DNA of 64,000 nucleotides from Pseudoduganella armeniaca (GCF_003028855.1 NZ_CP028324.1:4836001-4900000); one strand, 5' to 3'. Positions 16,431 through 26,728 are shown, counted from the first letter of the stretch. Made by a program: numbers and translations. Notes: generated by a model not told the origin, from the letters alone.

Positions 16431-17585
16431 TTACTCGACCGCGATCGCGGCCACGGTGCCGTCCTGCGTCTGGAAGATCATGTTCGAGCCGGCCACCACG
16501 GGCACCGACTTGATTGCGCTGCTGTCCAGCTGGACGCGGCCCAGCATGGCGCCATCCTCGCGCGACAGCAGGTGCACGTAGCCCTGGTAGTCGCCGACGG
16601 CCACCACGCGGCCGTACGACAGCGGCGTGGACAGCACACGGTTGGCCAGCGAGTCGTTCTTCCATGCGCTGGCACCGGCATCGCGGCCATACGCGGCCAC
16701 GGCGCCCTTGTCGTCGGCGACGAACACGAAGCGCTGGTCCACCGCCACGCCGACATCGGACGAGGTAGGCTTGGTCCAGCGCGGCACGCCCGTCTGCACG
16801 TCGAAGCAGCCGACCTTGCCCTGGTACGTGACGGCGCAGATGTCGCTGCCCAGCACGACCGGGTTACCGCCGATGTCGGACACGCGTTCCAGCTCCGTGG
16901 TGCCGCGCGGCTCGGCCACCGGTACCTCGAAGCGCGGCACGCCGTTCGACAGCGCCAGCGCCAGCAGGCGCCCGGCCGGCTGCGCCACATAGACGTTCGG
17001 CGCGGCCACCACCACGCCCGGCGCGTTGCGCAGGGTCAGCGGCGGCGTGGTGCGCTGGATGAACCATTTGCGCTCGCCCGTCTTGATGTCGTAGGCCGTG
17101 ATCTTGTTGTCCATGCTGCGCACGATCACCAGCTCGTCGCTGACGGCCGGCGCCGACAGCACTTCCGACGACGCCTGCACCTTCCACAGCTGGCTGCCGT
17201 TGGCGGCGTCCAGCGCGATGACCTGGCCCTTGGTGCCGCCGACGGCGACGACCTTGCCGTTCGAGCCCACGCCGGCCGTCAGGTCGGTGCCGGCCTTGAT
17301 GCGCCACTGCGACTTGCCGGTGGCGGCATCCAGGCGCTCCACGTTGCCGCCGTTGTCGGCCACGTACAGGCCGTTCTCGGCCAGCGCGGGCGAGAACACG
17401 TACAGGCCCGCCTTGCCGGCTGAGTGCTTCCAGACGATGCGCGCCGGGATCGGCGACTTGATGTCGACCAGCTTCGCGGGCGGGTTCTTGTCCTTTTCCT
17501 TGAACGGATTCAGGGAACCCAGGGTGCCGCAGCCGGCCGTCATGGCCAGCAGGCTTACGCCGATTACTTTTCCGGTGATACGCAT
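16431..17585 (-). CDS. bamB: Outer-membrane assembly lipoprotein BamB
   Basis: BamB is the beta-propeller lipoprotein of the BAM complex that inserts beta-barrel proteins into the outer membrane. The ATG at 17585 begins MRITGKVIGVSLLAMTAGC, with lipobox Cys19, and the rest shows repeated PQQ-like blades (LDAATGKSQWRIKAG, ALDAANGSQLWKVQAS, YDIKTGERKWF). The open frame extends 26 codons upstream but only from ATG at the signal does a lipoprotein result. It follows yfgM and precedes der, the usual order in Burkholderiales. Confidence 0.96.
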   Translation of the reverse strand: MRITGKVIGVSLLAMTAGCGTLGSLNPFKEKDKNPPAKLVDIKSPIPARIVWKHSAGKAGLYVFSPALAENGLYVADNGGNVERLDAATGKSQWRIKAGTDLTAGVGSNGKVVAVGGTKGQVIALDAANGSQLWKVQASSEVLSAPAVSDELVIVRSMDNKITAYDIKTGERKWFIQRTTPPLTLRNAPGVVVAAPNVYVAQPAGRLLALALSNGVPRFEVPVAEPRGTTELERVSDIGGNPVVLGSDICAVTYQGKVGCFDVQTGVPRWTKPTSSDVGVAVDQRFVFVADDKGAVAAYGRDAGASAWKNDSLANRVLSTPLSYGRVVAVGDYQGYVHLLSREDGAMLGRVQLDSSAIKSVPVVAGSNMIFQTQDGTVAAIAVE

Positions 17586-17631
17586 AAGTTCTTGTGTGCT
17601 CCTCTTGGTGTGGGGCTTGGGCAGGCGTGGA

Positions 17632-18282
17632 TTACGCGGCCGGCTTCTCTTCCGGCAGGACACCGCCGACGGCTTCGAACTTCAGTTCGATCAGCTGGCG
17701 CGCCGGGCTTTTCTTGTCGGTCTTGTCCAGCGCGGCCTGGTAGGCCGTGCGGGCTTCGGCCAGCTTCTGCTGGGCCGCCAGGATGTCGCCCCTGCGGTCG
17801 TTGACGCTGGCCGCGAACTGCGCCGGCATGTCGCCGGACAGCGTCTTCAGGGCCTCGTCATACGCCTTTTCGTCCAGCAGCACGCCGGCAAGGCGCACTT
17901 TCGCCATTGCCTTGTATTCGTCGCTGCCATGCTCGATCACCCATTGCAGCTGGGCTTTCGCGGCCTTGTTGTCCTTCGCCTCGAACGCGGCCTTGGCGGC
18001 CGTCAGCGCGCCCAGTTCCGCGTACAGCGTGCGGCCGTAGCGGCTCTCGATGTCGGCGGCGGCGCGCTGTACCTTGGCGTTGTCCTTGCCGACCGCGTTG
18101 CGCAGTTCGTCGTACAGGGCCGATGCCTCGGCGGCCTGGGTGCGCTGGTAGTAGTTCCAGCCGGTCCAGCCGGAGTACGCGGCGAGACCCGCCACGACGA
18201 CCCACGTCGCCGCGTTGCCGTACTTCGCCCACCATGCCTTCAGGGTGTCGAGCTGCTCTTGTTCTTCGAGATCGTATGCCAT
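17632..18282 (-). CDS. yfgM: YfgM-type membrane-anchored TPR protein
   Basis: 216 residues of the YfgM/UPF0070 family, a SecYEG-associated periplasmic chaperone helper. A short cytosolic N-terminus (EEQEQLDTLKAWWAKYGN), one membrane helix (ATWVVVAGLAAYSGW, about 25-41), then TPR-like helices such as YDEALKTL and KLAEARTAYQAAL. Located between hisS and bamB, its usual place. Confidence 0.93.
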   Translation of the reverse strand: MAYDLEEQEQLDTLKAWWAKYGNAATWVVVAGLAAYSGWTGWNYYQRTQAAEASALYDELRNAVGKDNAKVQRAAADIESRYGRTLYAELGALTAAKAAFEAKDNKAAKAQLQWVIEHGSDEYKAMAKVRLAGVLLDEKAYDEALKTLSGDMPAQFAASVNDRRGDILAAQQKLAEARTAYQAALDKTDKKSPARQLIELKFEAVGGVLPEEKPAA

Positions 18283-18307
18283 GGATACTTGTCGTTCGCG
18301 TTAAGGA

Positions 18308-19660
18308 TTAGTGGTGGTAGTGCACGTGGTCGTGACCGTGATCGTGGTCGTCAGCGCCGACGACCTGATCGACGATGTAGTCGACGACGTCGTCGTACGG
18401 CACGGTGGCCTGCTGCTGTTCGACATCAAGCCCGCGCAGCGCCTTGACGTTGGCCGTCTTGTTCGCCACTTCGTCGTCGCCGATGATGACGGCAAAGGCG
18501 GCGCCGCTGCCGTCGGCCTTCTTCATCTGGCTCTTGAAGCTGCCGGCGCCGGCTGGCGTCGCGCAGTGCAGCATCACGTCCAGGCCTGCATCGCGCAGGC
18601 GCTCGCCCAGGATGAACGCCTGGATCTGCGCTTCCTCGCCCTGATGCACCAGGTAGACGTCGCACTGGTTCGGCGCGGCCGTTTCGCCAGCGGACTTCAT
18701 CAGCTCGATCAGGCGCTCGATGCCCATCGCGAAGCCGACGGCCGGCGTCGGCTTACCGCCGAACATCTCGATCAGCGGGTCGTAACGGCCGCCGGCGCAG
18801 ACGGTGCCCTGCGCGCCCAGTTCGTCCGTGACCCATTCGAACACGGTGCGGTTGTAGTAGTCGATGCCGCGCACCAGGCGCGTGTTGACGATGTACGGCA
18901 CGTTGTTGCGGTCCAGGATCTTCTTGACGCCTTCGAAGTGCGCACGCGACTCGTCGCCCAGGTAGTCCAGCAGCTTCGGCGCGCCGTTGACCATCTCCTG
19001 CATCGCCGGGTTCTTGGTGTCCAGGATGCGCAGCGGGTTGCTGTGCAGGCGGCGCTTGGCTTCCGCGTCCAGGATGTCCTCGTGCTGTTCCAGGTAGGCG
19101 ATCAGGTCGACGCGATGGCGCGCGCGCTCCTCGGCGTCGCCGATCGAGTTCAGCTCCAGGCGGATGTTTTGCAGGCCCAGGTCGTCCCACAGGCGGCGGC
19201 ACAGCATGATCAGTTCCGCATCGATGTCCGGGCCCGTGAAGCCGACGGCTTCGGCGCCGAACTGGTGGAACTGGCGGTAGCGGCCACGCTGCGGACGCTC
19301 GTGGCGGAACATCTGGCCCTTGTACCACAGGCGCTTCGGACCTTCGTAGGTCAGGTTATGTTCCAGTACGGCGCGCACGACGCCGGCGGTGCCTTCCGGA
19401 CGCAAGGTCAGCTGGTCGCCGTTCATCGAGTCGGTGAAGGAATACATCTCCTTCTCGACGATGTCGGTGACGGCGCCGATGGCGCGCGCGAACAGGCGCG
19501 TTTCCTCGACGATCGGGGTGCGGATGTTCTGGTAGCCGTAGCTTTGCAGGATCGACTGCGCGGTGTTCTCGAAGATCTCCCACAGGTGGGCGTCGGCCGG
19601 CAGGATGTCGTTCATCCCTTTGATTGCCACGATCTTTTCAGGTTTCTTATTGTCGGACAT
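18308..19660 (-). CDS. hisS: Histidyl-tRNA synthetase with a histidine-rich C-terminal tail
   Basis: Class II synthetase that charges tRNA-His. 450 residues with motif 2 (FRHERPQRGRYRQFHQFGAE), the histidine A box (LVRGIDYYNRTVFEWV), motif 3 (GFAMGIERL) and a C-terminal anticodon-binding domain. Unusual is the last segment, DDHDHGHDHVHYHH, with 7 His in 14 residues directly before the stop. It is downstream of ispG by only 6 bp, so co-translated. The tail could bind metal or couple the enzyme to histidine or zinc status; this is inference. Confidence 0.98.
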   Translation of the reverse strand: MSDNKKPEKIVAIKGMNDILPADAHLWEIFENTAQSILQSYGYQNIRTPIVEETRLFARAIGAVTDIVEKEMYSFTDSMNGDQLTLRPEGTAGVVRAVLEHNLTYEGPKRLWYKGQMFRHERPQRGRYRQFHQFGAEAVGFTGPDIDAELIMLCRRLWDDLGLQNIRLELNSIGDAEERARHRVDLIAYLEQHEDILDAEAKRRLHSNPLRILDTKNPAMQEMVNGAPKLLDYLGDESRAHFEGVKKILDRNNVPYIVNTRLVRGIDYYNRTVFEWVTDELGAQGTVCAGGRYDPLIEMFGGKPTPAVGFAMGIERLIELMKSAGETAAPNQCDVYLVHQGEEAQIQAFILGERLRDAGLDVMLHCATPAGAGSFKSQMKKADGSGAAFAVIIGDDEVANKTANVKALRGLDVEQQQATVPYDDVVDYIVDQVVGADDHDHGHDHVHYHH

Positions 19661-19666
19661 ATTCTT

Positions 19667-20965
19667 TTAAGCGGTAACTGGTGAGTAATTCTTCTGCACG
19701 TAGTCCAGCACGATCTGCTGGAATTCCTGCACGATGCCTTCGCCGCGCAGGGTGGCGACCTTCTGGCCGTCCACGAACACGGGCGCGGCCGGCGATTCGC
19801 CCGTGCCCGGCAGGCTGATGCCGATGTTGGCGTGCTTCGATTCGCCCGGACCGTTGACGATGCAGCCCATCACGGCCACGTTCATCGCCTCCACGCCCGG
19901 GTACAGCTTTTTCCATTCCGGCATCCGCTCGCGCAGGAAGGTCTGGATGTCGTCCGCCAGCTCCTGGAACACGGTGGACGTGGTGCGCCCGCAGCCCGGG
20001 CAGGCGATCACCATCGGCGCGAACTTGCGCAGGCCCATCGTCTGCAGGATCTCCTGGCCCACCACGACTTCCTTGGTGCGGTCGCCGCCCGGCTCGGGCG
20101 TCAGCGAGATGCGGATCGTGTCGCCGATGCCCTCCTGCAGCAGCACCGACAGCGCGGCGGTGGACGCCACGATGCCCTTGCTGCCCATGCCCGCTTCTGT
20201 CAGTCCCAGGTGCAGCGGATAGTCGCAGCGCTTGGCCAGCTCGCGGTAGACGGCGATCAGGTCCTGCACGCCCGACACTTTACAGGACAGGATGATCTTG
20301 TCCTTCGACAGGCCGATTTCCTCGGCGCGCACGGCGTTCTCGATGGCCGACGTGATCAGGGCCTCGTACATCACCGCCTGCGCGCTCCATGGCTGCGAAC
20401 GGGCCGCGTTTTCGTCCATGATGCGCGCCAGCAGGGCCTGGTCCAGCGAGCCCCAGTTGACGCCGATGCGCACCGGCTTGTCGTGGCGGATCGCCACTTC
20501 GATCATTTGCGCGAACTGGGTGTCGCGCTTGGCGCCCTTGCCCACGTTGCCGGGGTTGATGCGGTACTTCGACAGCGCCGCGGCGCAGTCCGGATAGTCC
20601 GTCAGCAAGGTATGGCCGTTGTAGTGGAAGTCGCCCACCAGCGGCACGTCGATGTCCATCTTGTCCAGCTGCTCGCGGATGTACGGCACCGCGGCAGCGG
20701 CCTCGGGCCGGTCCACCGTCAGGCGCACCAGTTCGGAGCCGGCGCGCGCCAGTTCCTTGATCTGGATCGCGGTACCGACGGCATCGGCCGTGTCGGTATT
20801 GGTCATCGATTGCACGACGACGGGATTGTCGCCGCCGACCCAGACCTTGCGGCTGCCGTGGGCGACCAGCACGCCATGGCTGGCGCGGCGCGGCGTGGGA
20901 CCGGACGGGATGGCCTGCGCGGACGCGGCCGGGATAATCAGGGAAGACATGCTCGTTACACTCAT
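19667..20965 (-). CDS. ispG: 4-hydroxy-3-methylbut-2-enyl diphosphate synthase
   Basis: IspG (GcpE) is the 4Fe-4S enzyme of the MEP isoprenoid pathway. 432 residues with the cluster-binding CPGCGRTT and MGCIVNGPGE motifs and the N-terminal TIM-barrel part (PVVVQSMTNTDT, LVGDFHYNGH, YRINPGNVG). It has a 20-30 residue N-terminal extension beginning MSVTSMSSLIIPAASAQ; a later start is possible. The order rodZ-ispG-hisS is conserved. Confidence 0.98.
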   Translation of the reverse strand: MSVTSMSSLIIPAASAQAIPSGPTPRRASHGVLVAHGSRKVWVGGDNPVVVQSMTNTDTADAVGTAIQIKELARAGSELVRLTVDRPEAAAAVPYIREQLDKMDIDVPLVGDFHYNGHTLLTDYPDCAAALSKYRINPGNVGKGAKRDTQFAQMIEVAIRHDKPVRIGVNWGSLDQALLARIMDENAARSQPWSAQAVMYEALITSAIENAVRAEEIGLSKDKIILSCKVSGVQDLIAVYRELAKRCDYPLHLGLTEAGMGSKGIVASTAALSVLLQEGIGDTIRISLTPEPGGDRTKEVVVGQEILQTMGLRKFAPMVIACPGCGRTTSTVFQELADDIQTFLRERMPEWKKLYPGVEAMNVAVMGCIVNGPGESKHANIGISLPGTGESPAAPVFVDGQKVATLRGEGIVQEFQQIVLDYVQKNYSPVTA

Positions 20966-20981
20966 GAATGCTTATGTGGCC

Positions 20982-21998
20982 TTACTTCACCGTGACGCGC
21001 GAGATCGTGCGGTTCGGCAGCTTCGGCAGGTCGACCGGCTGGCCGCGCAACGTGGCGCGCACGCCGTCCGGATTGCCCACCACCAGGGTCGACTGTTTGT
21101 CGATCTCGACCGTTTCCGTGCTGCCCGCCTTGACCAGGCGCGAAATCAGCGGCTTGCTGCCCGGGCTGCGCACTTCGATCCAGGAATCCTGGTTCACCGT
21201 CAATACCAGGGCGTTCGGGCCAGCGGCCGGAGCTGCGGCGGGAGCGGCTGGCGCCGGGGCCGGCGTCGCGACCACCGGCGCGGCCGGTGCCGTCGTGACG
21301 AGCGGCTGGCCGGCGGCCGTGGCAGGTGCCGTTGCGCTGCCGGTGGCCGGCGCGGCCGGTACCGTGGCGGCGGGCTGCTCGGCGGTGGCCGGGGTGGGCG
21401 TCGTCGGCTGCACCAGCGGTACGGTCGGCGCCGGCAGCGCCGTCGTCGCGGTGCCCGGCTGGGATGGCGTGACCACGGTCTCGGCCGTGGTACCCGCGCC
21501 GCCGCCGGAGCGCTTGAACAGGTCCGTCGAGATGACGCCGGATTGCCAGGCACCGGCTATGGCGGCCAGCACCAGCACGACGGCGCCGCCGATCAGCCAG
21601 CGCGTCGGCTTGGAACGGCTTTCCGTCAGCGACGGGAAGCGCGATTCGCTGAACGAAGTCGAGATCTTTTCGCGCCGCACGGTGCCATGGTCGGCCGTGG
21701 GGGCGACGGTGGGCGTCACTTCGATCTGCGCCACCAGCGGCGCCGGATCGAGGCGCACCACCTTGGCGTAGGCGCGGATGAAGCCGCGCGTGACGGCCAT
21801 GTTCGGCAGCGACGCATAGTCGCCCTGCTCGATCGCCACCACCTGGCGCGGTGCCAGCTTGAGCTGGTCCGCGATCTGGTCGATCGATAGGCCCATCGCT
21901 TCGCGTTGGGCCGCCAGCTGTGCTCCGGGCGCCTGAGCCTGCTGGTTGTTAGGCTGTTCCTGCCGTTCTGAATCCATTGTTACCCCTGTATCACTCAT
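20982..21998 (-). CDS. rodZ: RodZ-like cytoskeletal protein (HTH plus membrane helix plus DUF4115)
   Basis: RodZ links MreB to the cell wall machinery. The protein has an N-terminal Xre-like HTH (LAAQREAMGLSIDQIADQLK, then QVVAIEQGDYASLP), one membrane helix (WLIGGAVVLVLAAIAGAWQS), a very long periplasmic Pro/Ala/Thr linker and a C-terminal DUF4115 beta domain (LTVNQDSWIEVRSPG). I chose ATG 21998, 8 nt inside the pilW end; a second ATG at 21977 (MDSERQE) has a better AGGGG site and may be the real start. HTH domains of this type mostly bind MreB rather than DNA. Confidence 0.85.
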   Translation of the reverse strand: MSDTGVTMDSERQEQPNNQQAQAPGAQLAAQREAMGLSIDQIADQLKLAPRQVVAIEQGDYASLPNMAVTRGFIRAYAKVVRLDPAPLVAQIEVTPTVAPTADHGTVRREKISTSFSESRFPSLTESRSKPTRWLIGGAVVLVLAAIAGAWQSGVISTDLFKRSGGGAGTTAETVVTPSQPGTATTALPAPTVPLVQPTTPTPATAEQPAATVPAAPATGSATAPATAAGQPLVTTAPAAPVVATPAPAPAAPAAAPAAGPNALVLTVNQDSWIEVRSPGSKPLISRLVKAGSTETVEIDKQSTLVVGNPDGVRATLRGQPVDLPKLPNRTISRVTVK

Positions 21999-22811
21999 CA
22001 AACGCCCCACGTTGATACGCAGCATACTCGGGCGAAGCGGCATGGTGGCGGCGCAATTGCGTCACCCATCCCTGCTCCGCGGCAGTGTCGCCCATCTTAT
22101 GCTGCACCCTGATCGCCAGCCACAATACGTCGGCCGGCAGGCTGTCCGGCCTCGCGACCTTGCCCAGCCGGGTGATAAAGAAATTCGCGCGCACGTAGTC
22201 GCGGCGCTCATAATAAACCCGCGCCAGGCTGGCATTCGTCGACGGCTGGTCCGGCGTCACCTGCAGCGCCTGCAGCAGGTACTTCTCGGCCGTATCGAAC
22301 TCGCGCGCCTTGAGCGCGCAATTGCCCGCATTGTTCAACGCCTTTTCCGGCGAGGCGTACTGCCGGCTGGCCAGCGCGGTATCGAAATACTTGAATGAGT
22401 CCCGCACCCGGCCGTTCTGGCAAAGGAAAGAGCCGTAGTTGTTGGCGATGTCCGGATTGCCGGGCGCCAGTTGCAGCGCGCGGCGGAAATTATCGTCCGC
22501 CAGCGCCGTCTCGCCCATCGCCATGTAGACCAGCGCGCGCATGCCCCAGGCGTCCGCATACTCCGGATCGGCGGCAACGGCCTTCTTGATCTCGTCCAGC
22601 GCAATCGGCAACTGGCCCTGCTCGTAGTAGCCGACGGCCAGCTGCATGCGGATCTGGGCGCGCTTCTGCGCTGCCGTCGTATCCGACAAGGTGGGCAGGT
22701 CGGCCTTGCCGCTGCCGCCGCCCGTGTCCCCGGTGCCCGCGCACGCCGCCAGCAGCCCGGCCATGCCGAGGGCCGCCAGGAGCGCCTTGCTGCGCTGGGC
22801 GAAGGACATCA

Positions 22812-22812
<1 letters not shown>
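21991..22812 (-). CDS. pilW: Type IV pilus biogenesis/stability lipoprotein PilW (PilF)
   Basis: PilW/PilF is the TPR pilotin that brings the PilQ secretin to the outer membrane. 273 residues with a lipoprotein signal (AALGMAGLLAACAGT, acyl Cys24) and six TPR-like repeats, for example YYEQGQLPIALDEIKKAVA and YADAWGMRALVYMAMGE. Its start codon overlaps the rlmN stop (TGATG), so it is translationally coupled to rlmN. Confidence 0.94.
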
Positions 22813-23984
<1,172 letters not shown>

Positions 23985-24006
23985 AAGCAGATTTCAATAC
24001 CATTTC

Positions 24007-24041
24007 AAAACGCCCGCACCCCGGACGGTGTCCGGGGCGGG
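24007..24041 (-). terminator. Rho-independent terminator after ndk
   Basis: A GC-rich stem (24013-24025 with 24031-24041, core CCCCGGA/TCCGGGG, loop CGGTG, one bulge) is followed on the minus strand by CGTTTTG. It lies between the ndk stop and the rlmN start. Confidence 0.65.
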
Positions 24042-24101
24042 AGCGGTACAACTCTACAGCAGGCGAAGTGCCTGCGACTGCACCGTTAGCGCCGAAGCGA
24101 A

Positions 24102-24527
24102 TTAACGGGAGTACACGTTCAGTGCTGGGAAGAAGTAAGCGATTTCCACAGCGGCGGTTTCGGCGGCGTCCGAACCGTGAACGGCGTTGGCGTCAATCGA
24201 GTCAGCGAAGTCGGCGCGGATGGTGCCCTTGTCGGCCTTCTTCGGATCGGTAGCGCCCATCAGGTCGCGGTTCTTGGCAATGGCGCCTTCGCCTTCCAGG
24301 ACGGTGACCATGACTGGGCCGGAGATCATGAAGTCGACCAGGTCCTTGAAGAAAGGACGGGCAGCGTGCACGGCGTAGAAGCCTTCGGCTTCGGCGCGCG
24401 ACAGTTGGGTCATGCGAGCAGCCACGATCTTCAGGCCAGCGCCTTCGAAACGGCTGTAGATCTGGCCGATTACGTTCTTCGCGACTGCGTCTGGTTTGAT
24501 GATCGACAGGGTGCGTTCGATTGCCAT
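24102..24527 (-). CDS. ndk: Nucleoside diphosphate kinase
   Basis: Transfers the gamma phosphate between nucleoside triphosphates and diphosphates. 141 residues beginning MAIERTLSIIKPDAV, with the catalytic His in NAVHGSDA and the LMGATDPKKADKGTIR nucleotide site. Length is exactly typical. I used the ATG at 24527, 9 nt after GGAG, rather than the frame from 24542 that adds MEFFI. Monocistronic, with its own terminator. Confidence 0.98.
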   Translation of the reverse strand: MAIERTLSIIKPDAVAKNVIGQIYSRFEGAGLKIVAARMTQLSRAEAEGFYAVHAARPFFKDLVDFMISGPVMVTVLEGEGAIAKNRDLMGATDPKKADKGTIRADFADSIDANAVHGSDAAETAAVEIAYFFPALNVYSR

Positions 24528-24860
24528 TATGAAAAACTCCAATAAAAAGAAAGGTTTAAAACAAAATTGATTTCTGGATCAACCTTTGATTTTACCATAC
24601 AACACCCCATATACTATGCATATAGGGGCGGAAGATGGCGCGACAAGCGGTGAAATCCGCGCGGCAGCTTGCTGTACCACCGCTGCGGCGGGCCGACCGG
24701 CTGGGGAGCACGGTCGCCCGGCGGCAGTCGGCGGCGGTACGGCGAGCAGCCAACGACAGACCATCCCGGCGGGCGCAAGCCCTTTTCCCGGCACCGCGGG
24801 CAACCGCGCGTGCTATGCTTTGGCAAGGGTACACCGTACCGATCCTCAAAGGAGTGCAAT
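24528..24860. other. Divergent intergenic region ndk / Bax-inhibitor gene
   Basis: 333 bp without a gene. On the plus strand it holds a decent promoter at 24586-24615. After about 24640 the sequence is GC-rich with no convincing frame; short open frames here are shadows. Confidence 0.6.
24586..24615 (+). promoter_or_regulatory. Possible sigma-70 promoter for the Bax-inhibitor-1 gene
   Basis: TTGATT (24586-24591) and TATACT (24610-24615) are spaced by 18 nt. The gene starts at 24861, so the leader would be about 240 nt, longer than usual. Confidence 0.35.
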
Positions 24861-25547
24861 ATGGAATACAACCTCAACAAGACCTTGGACCAGTCCGCTG
24901 GCCGGCAGGTCGCCCGTAACAGCGTGCTGCGCAATACCTACTGGCTGCTGGCGCTGTCGATGATCCCGACCGTGCTGGGCGCGGCCATCGGCGTGGCGTT
25001 CGGCGTGCCGATGCCGCGCGGCTTCATCGGCGCCCTGCTGTTCCTGGGCATCGCCTTCGGCTTCATCTGGGCCATCGAGAAAAACAAGCACAGCGGCGCG
25101 GGCGTGGCCCTGCTGCTCGGCTTTACCTTCTTCATGGGCCTGATGCTGACGCCGCTCCTGAACCGCACGCTGGGCTACGGCAACGGCGGCACCTTGATCA
25201 TGCTGGCGTTCGGCGGCACCGCGTCGATCTTCGCCGTGCTGGCCAGTATCGCGACGGTATCGAAGCGCGATTTCAGCGGCGTGGCCAAGTTCGCGTTCGT
25301 GGGCCTGGTGCTGATCATCCTGGCCTCGCTGGCGAACATCTTCTTCCAGATCCCGGCGCTGACGCTGACGATCTCGGTGCTGGCCATCGGCATCTTCTCC
25401 GCCTTCATCCTGTATGACGTGCAGCGCATCGTCAACGGCGGCGAAACCAACTACATCAGCGCCACGCTGGCGTTGTACCTGGACGTGTACAACATCTTCA
25501 CCAGCCTGCTGCAGATCCTGGGTTTCACCAGCGGCAATCGCGAATAA
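24861..25547 (+). CDS. Bax inhibitor-1 / YccA family membrane protein
   Basis: 228 residues with seven hydrophobic segments and a cytosolic N-terminus, ending after the family pattern LYDVQRIVNGGETNYISATLALYLDVYNIFTSL. E. coli YccA inhibits FtsH proteolysis and YbhL belongs to the same family; the HflKC regulators of FtsH lie elsewhere in this window. AAAGGAG precedes the ATG by 6 nt, which fixes the start inside a longer open frame. A strong terminator follows, into whose T-run an IS1595 element is inserted. Confidence 0.93.
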   Translation: MEYNLNKTLDQSAGRQVARNSVLRNTYWLLALSMIPTVLGAAIGVAFGVPMPRGFIGALLFLGIAFGFIWAIEKNKHSGAGVALLLGFTFFMGLMLTPLLNRTLGYGNGGTLIMLAFGGTASIFAVLASIATVSKRDFSGVAKFAFVGLVLIILASLANIFFQIPALTLTISVLAIGIFSAFILYDVQRIVNGGETNYISATLALYLDVYNIFTSLLQILGFTSGNRE

Positions 25548-25563
25548 GCCTTACCGCTCCATG

Positions 25564-25590
25564 AAAGCCGGCCGCGTGCCGGCTTTTTTT
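25564..25590 (+). terminator. Rho-independent terminator of the Bax-inhibitor gene
   Basis: The stem AAAGCCGGC / GCCGGCTTT with loop CGCGT (25564-25586) continues into a run of T up to 25590. The IS element begins 4 bp later. Confidence 0.85.
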
Positions 25591-25594
25591 CGTC
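25586..25594. repeat. Left target-site duplication of the IS element
   Basis: TTTTTCGTC directly precedes the left inverted repeat; the same nine bases follow the right end (26720-26728). IS1595 relatives usually make 8 bp, so one base may belong to the end. Confidence 0.8.
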
Positions 25595-26719
25595 GGCGCT
25601 GTTCGCGTTAGCTGGTGGTTTCCGCCTGTTACGGAACTTTCTCGGCACGCCGACGTCACTAGCAGGCTGTGCTGTACTTGGCCGGCGCTACCCCGATGCG
25701 CAGCCAGTCCACTGGGGTGCTGGTAAGCCGGCATCCAGCACCCGCTGCCAGCCGGTATAGTTGGACAAGTAGCGGCTGGCAACACCGTGGAACCGCTGCA
25801 GCCAGCTCTGGAAACGGCCGTGCCAGCCGTTCACGTTGCGAATATGGATGGCGCCGCGCGCCCTAGTGCCGGCACGCACGTTGACGACCTCGTGCGTGAT
25901 GCCCGCCCCCTGCGCAAAGGCGCTATACGCCTTCGCCGCATCGCTGATCAACAGGACCTCCGGCGCCAGCACAGGCAGCAAATGCTCCTTTAGCTGGCCG
26001 GCACTGATCGGGCCGCGCCCGGTAACGAAGTCATGCGTGACGCGGTTACGGTCGCGCGCGATCAGAATGCAGTCGTATTGCTTGCTCAAGCCTGGGCGGC
26101 TGGCCTTGGCGCCGTGCCGGCGGGCCGGCCGCGTCAGGTGGCGCGAACCCTTCTGCGACGCCAGATGATAGGTCTCGGCCGCTTCAACGATATGGGACAA
26201 TTTCCGAAGGCGCTCGCGGCGCACGCCAGCGATGAAGCGGTGGCGCCAACGAAAGCCCGTCGAGACCGCCACGGACACCCGCTCGGCCGCACTGCGCACC
26301 GTCGTCGATTCCAGAAGGCACTGCAGGTAAGGCAGCCACTTCTCGCGCAACCTGAGCCGGGCCAGGGGCGTGCCGGTCAGGGCATTGAACGTGCGGCCAC
26401 ACCGGGTGCAGCGATAACGTTGCAGCCCATTCGCCGCGCCGCTGCGGTGACAACGACTACATGTGCAACGGGGACAAGGCGGCCTCCCGGCGGCAGCCTC
26501 GATCAAGGCCAGGCATTGGTCGGCCTGCGGCGCCCTTCCCAGCAAGGCCTGCAATGAGACAATCTCTTCGTACGACAGCTGACGCTGGCTCAGCGCCTGC
26601 AGGATCGCCTGGAACTCTGCTGCACCCATCATCGGCCTCCCGCTCTACATGAGGTATCTCAACAGAAGATCAGACAACCCGGCTGGGCGCAAGTTCCACC
26701 ACTTAACGCGAACAGCGCC
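25595..26719 (-). mobile_element. Complete IS1595-family insertion sequence, 1125 bp
   Basis: The element is bounded by inverted repeats of about 24 bp (GGCGCTGTTCGCGTTA then two mismatches then TGGTGG), at 25595-25618 and 26696-26719, and flanked by a direct repeat TTTTTCGTC. It carries one intact transposase gene on the minus strand. The duplication and intact gene suggest a fairly recent insertion. It landed in the T-run of the Bax-inhibitor terminator, leaving the hairpin whole. Confidence 0.92.
25688..26632 (-). CDS. IS1595-family transposase
   Basis: 314 residues. The N-terminal half has a zinc ribbon (CPRC with further CSRC, then RYRCTRCGRTF) and an HTH-like region; the C-terminal half is the DDE/N catalytic domain of the ISXO2/IS1595 group, with Asp in IARDRNRV and LLISDAAKAY and the HIRNVNGWHGRFQSWLQRF and FHGVASRYLSNYTGW blocks typical of the family. 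Length is normal and no frameshift is seen, so it may be active. Confidence 0.93.
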   Translation of the reverse strand: MMGAAEFQAILQALSQRQLSYEEIVSLQALLGRAPQADQCLALIEAAAGRPPCPRCTCSRCHRSGAANGLQRYRCTRCGRTFNALTGTPLARLRLREKWLPYLQCLLESTTVRSAAERVSVAVSTGFRWRHRFIAGVRRERLRKLSHIVEAAETYHLASQKGSRHLTRPARRHGAKASRPGLSKQYDCILIARDRNRVTHDFVTGRGPISAGQLKEHLLPVLAPEVLLISDAAKAYSAFAQGAGITHEVVNVRAGTRARGAIHIRNVNGWHGRFQSWLQRFHGVASRYLSNYTGWQRVLDAGLPAPQWTGCASG

Positions 26720-26728
26720 TTTTTCGTC
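26720..26728. repeat. Right target-site duplication of the IS element
   Basis: TTTTTCGTC, identical to 25586-25594. After it, 26729-26852 shows no gene apart from the upstream region of the PEP-CTERM protein. Confidence 0.8.
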
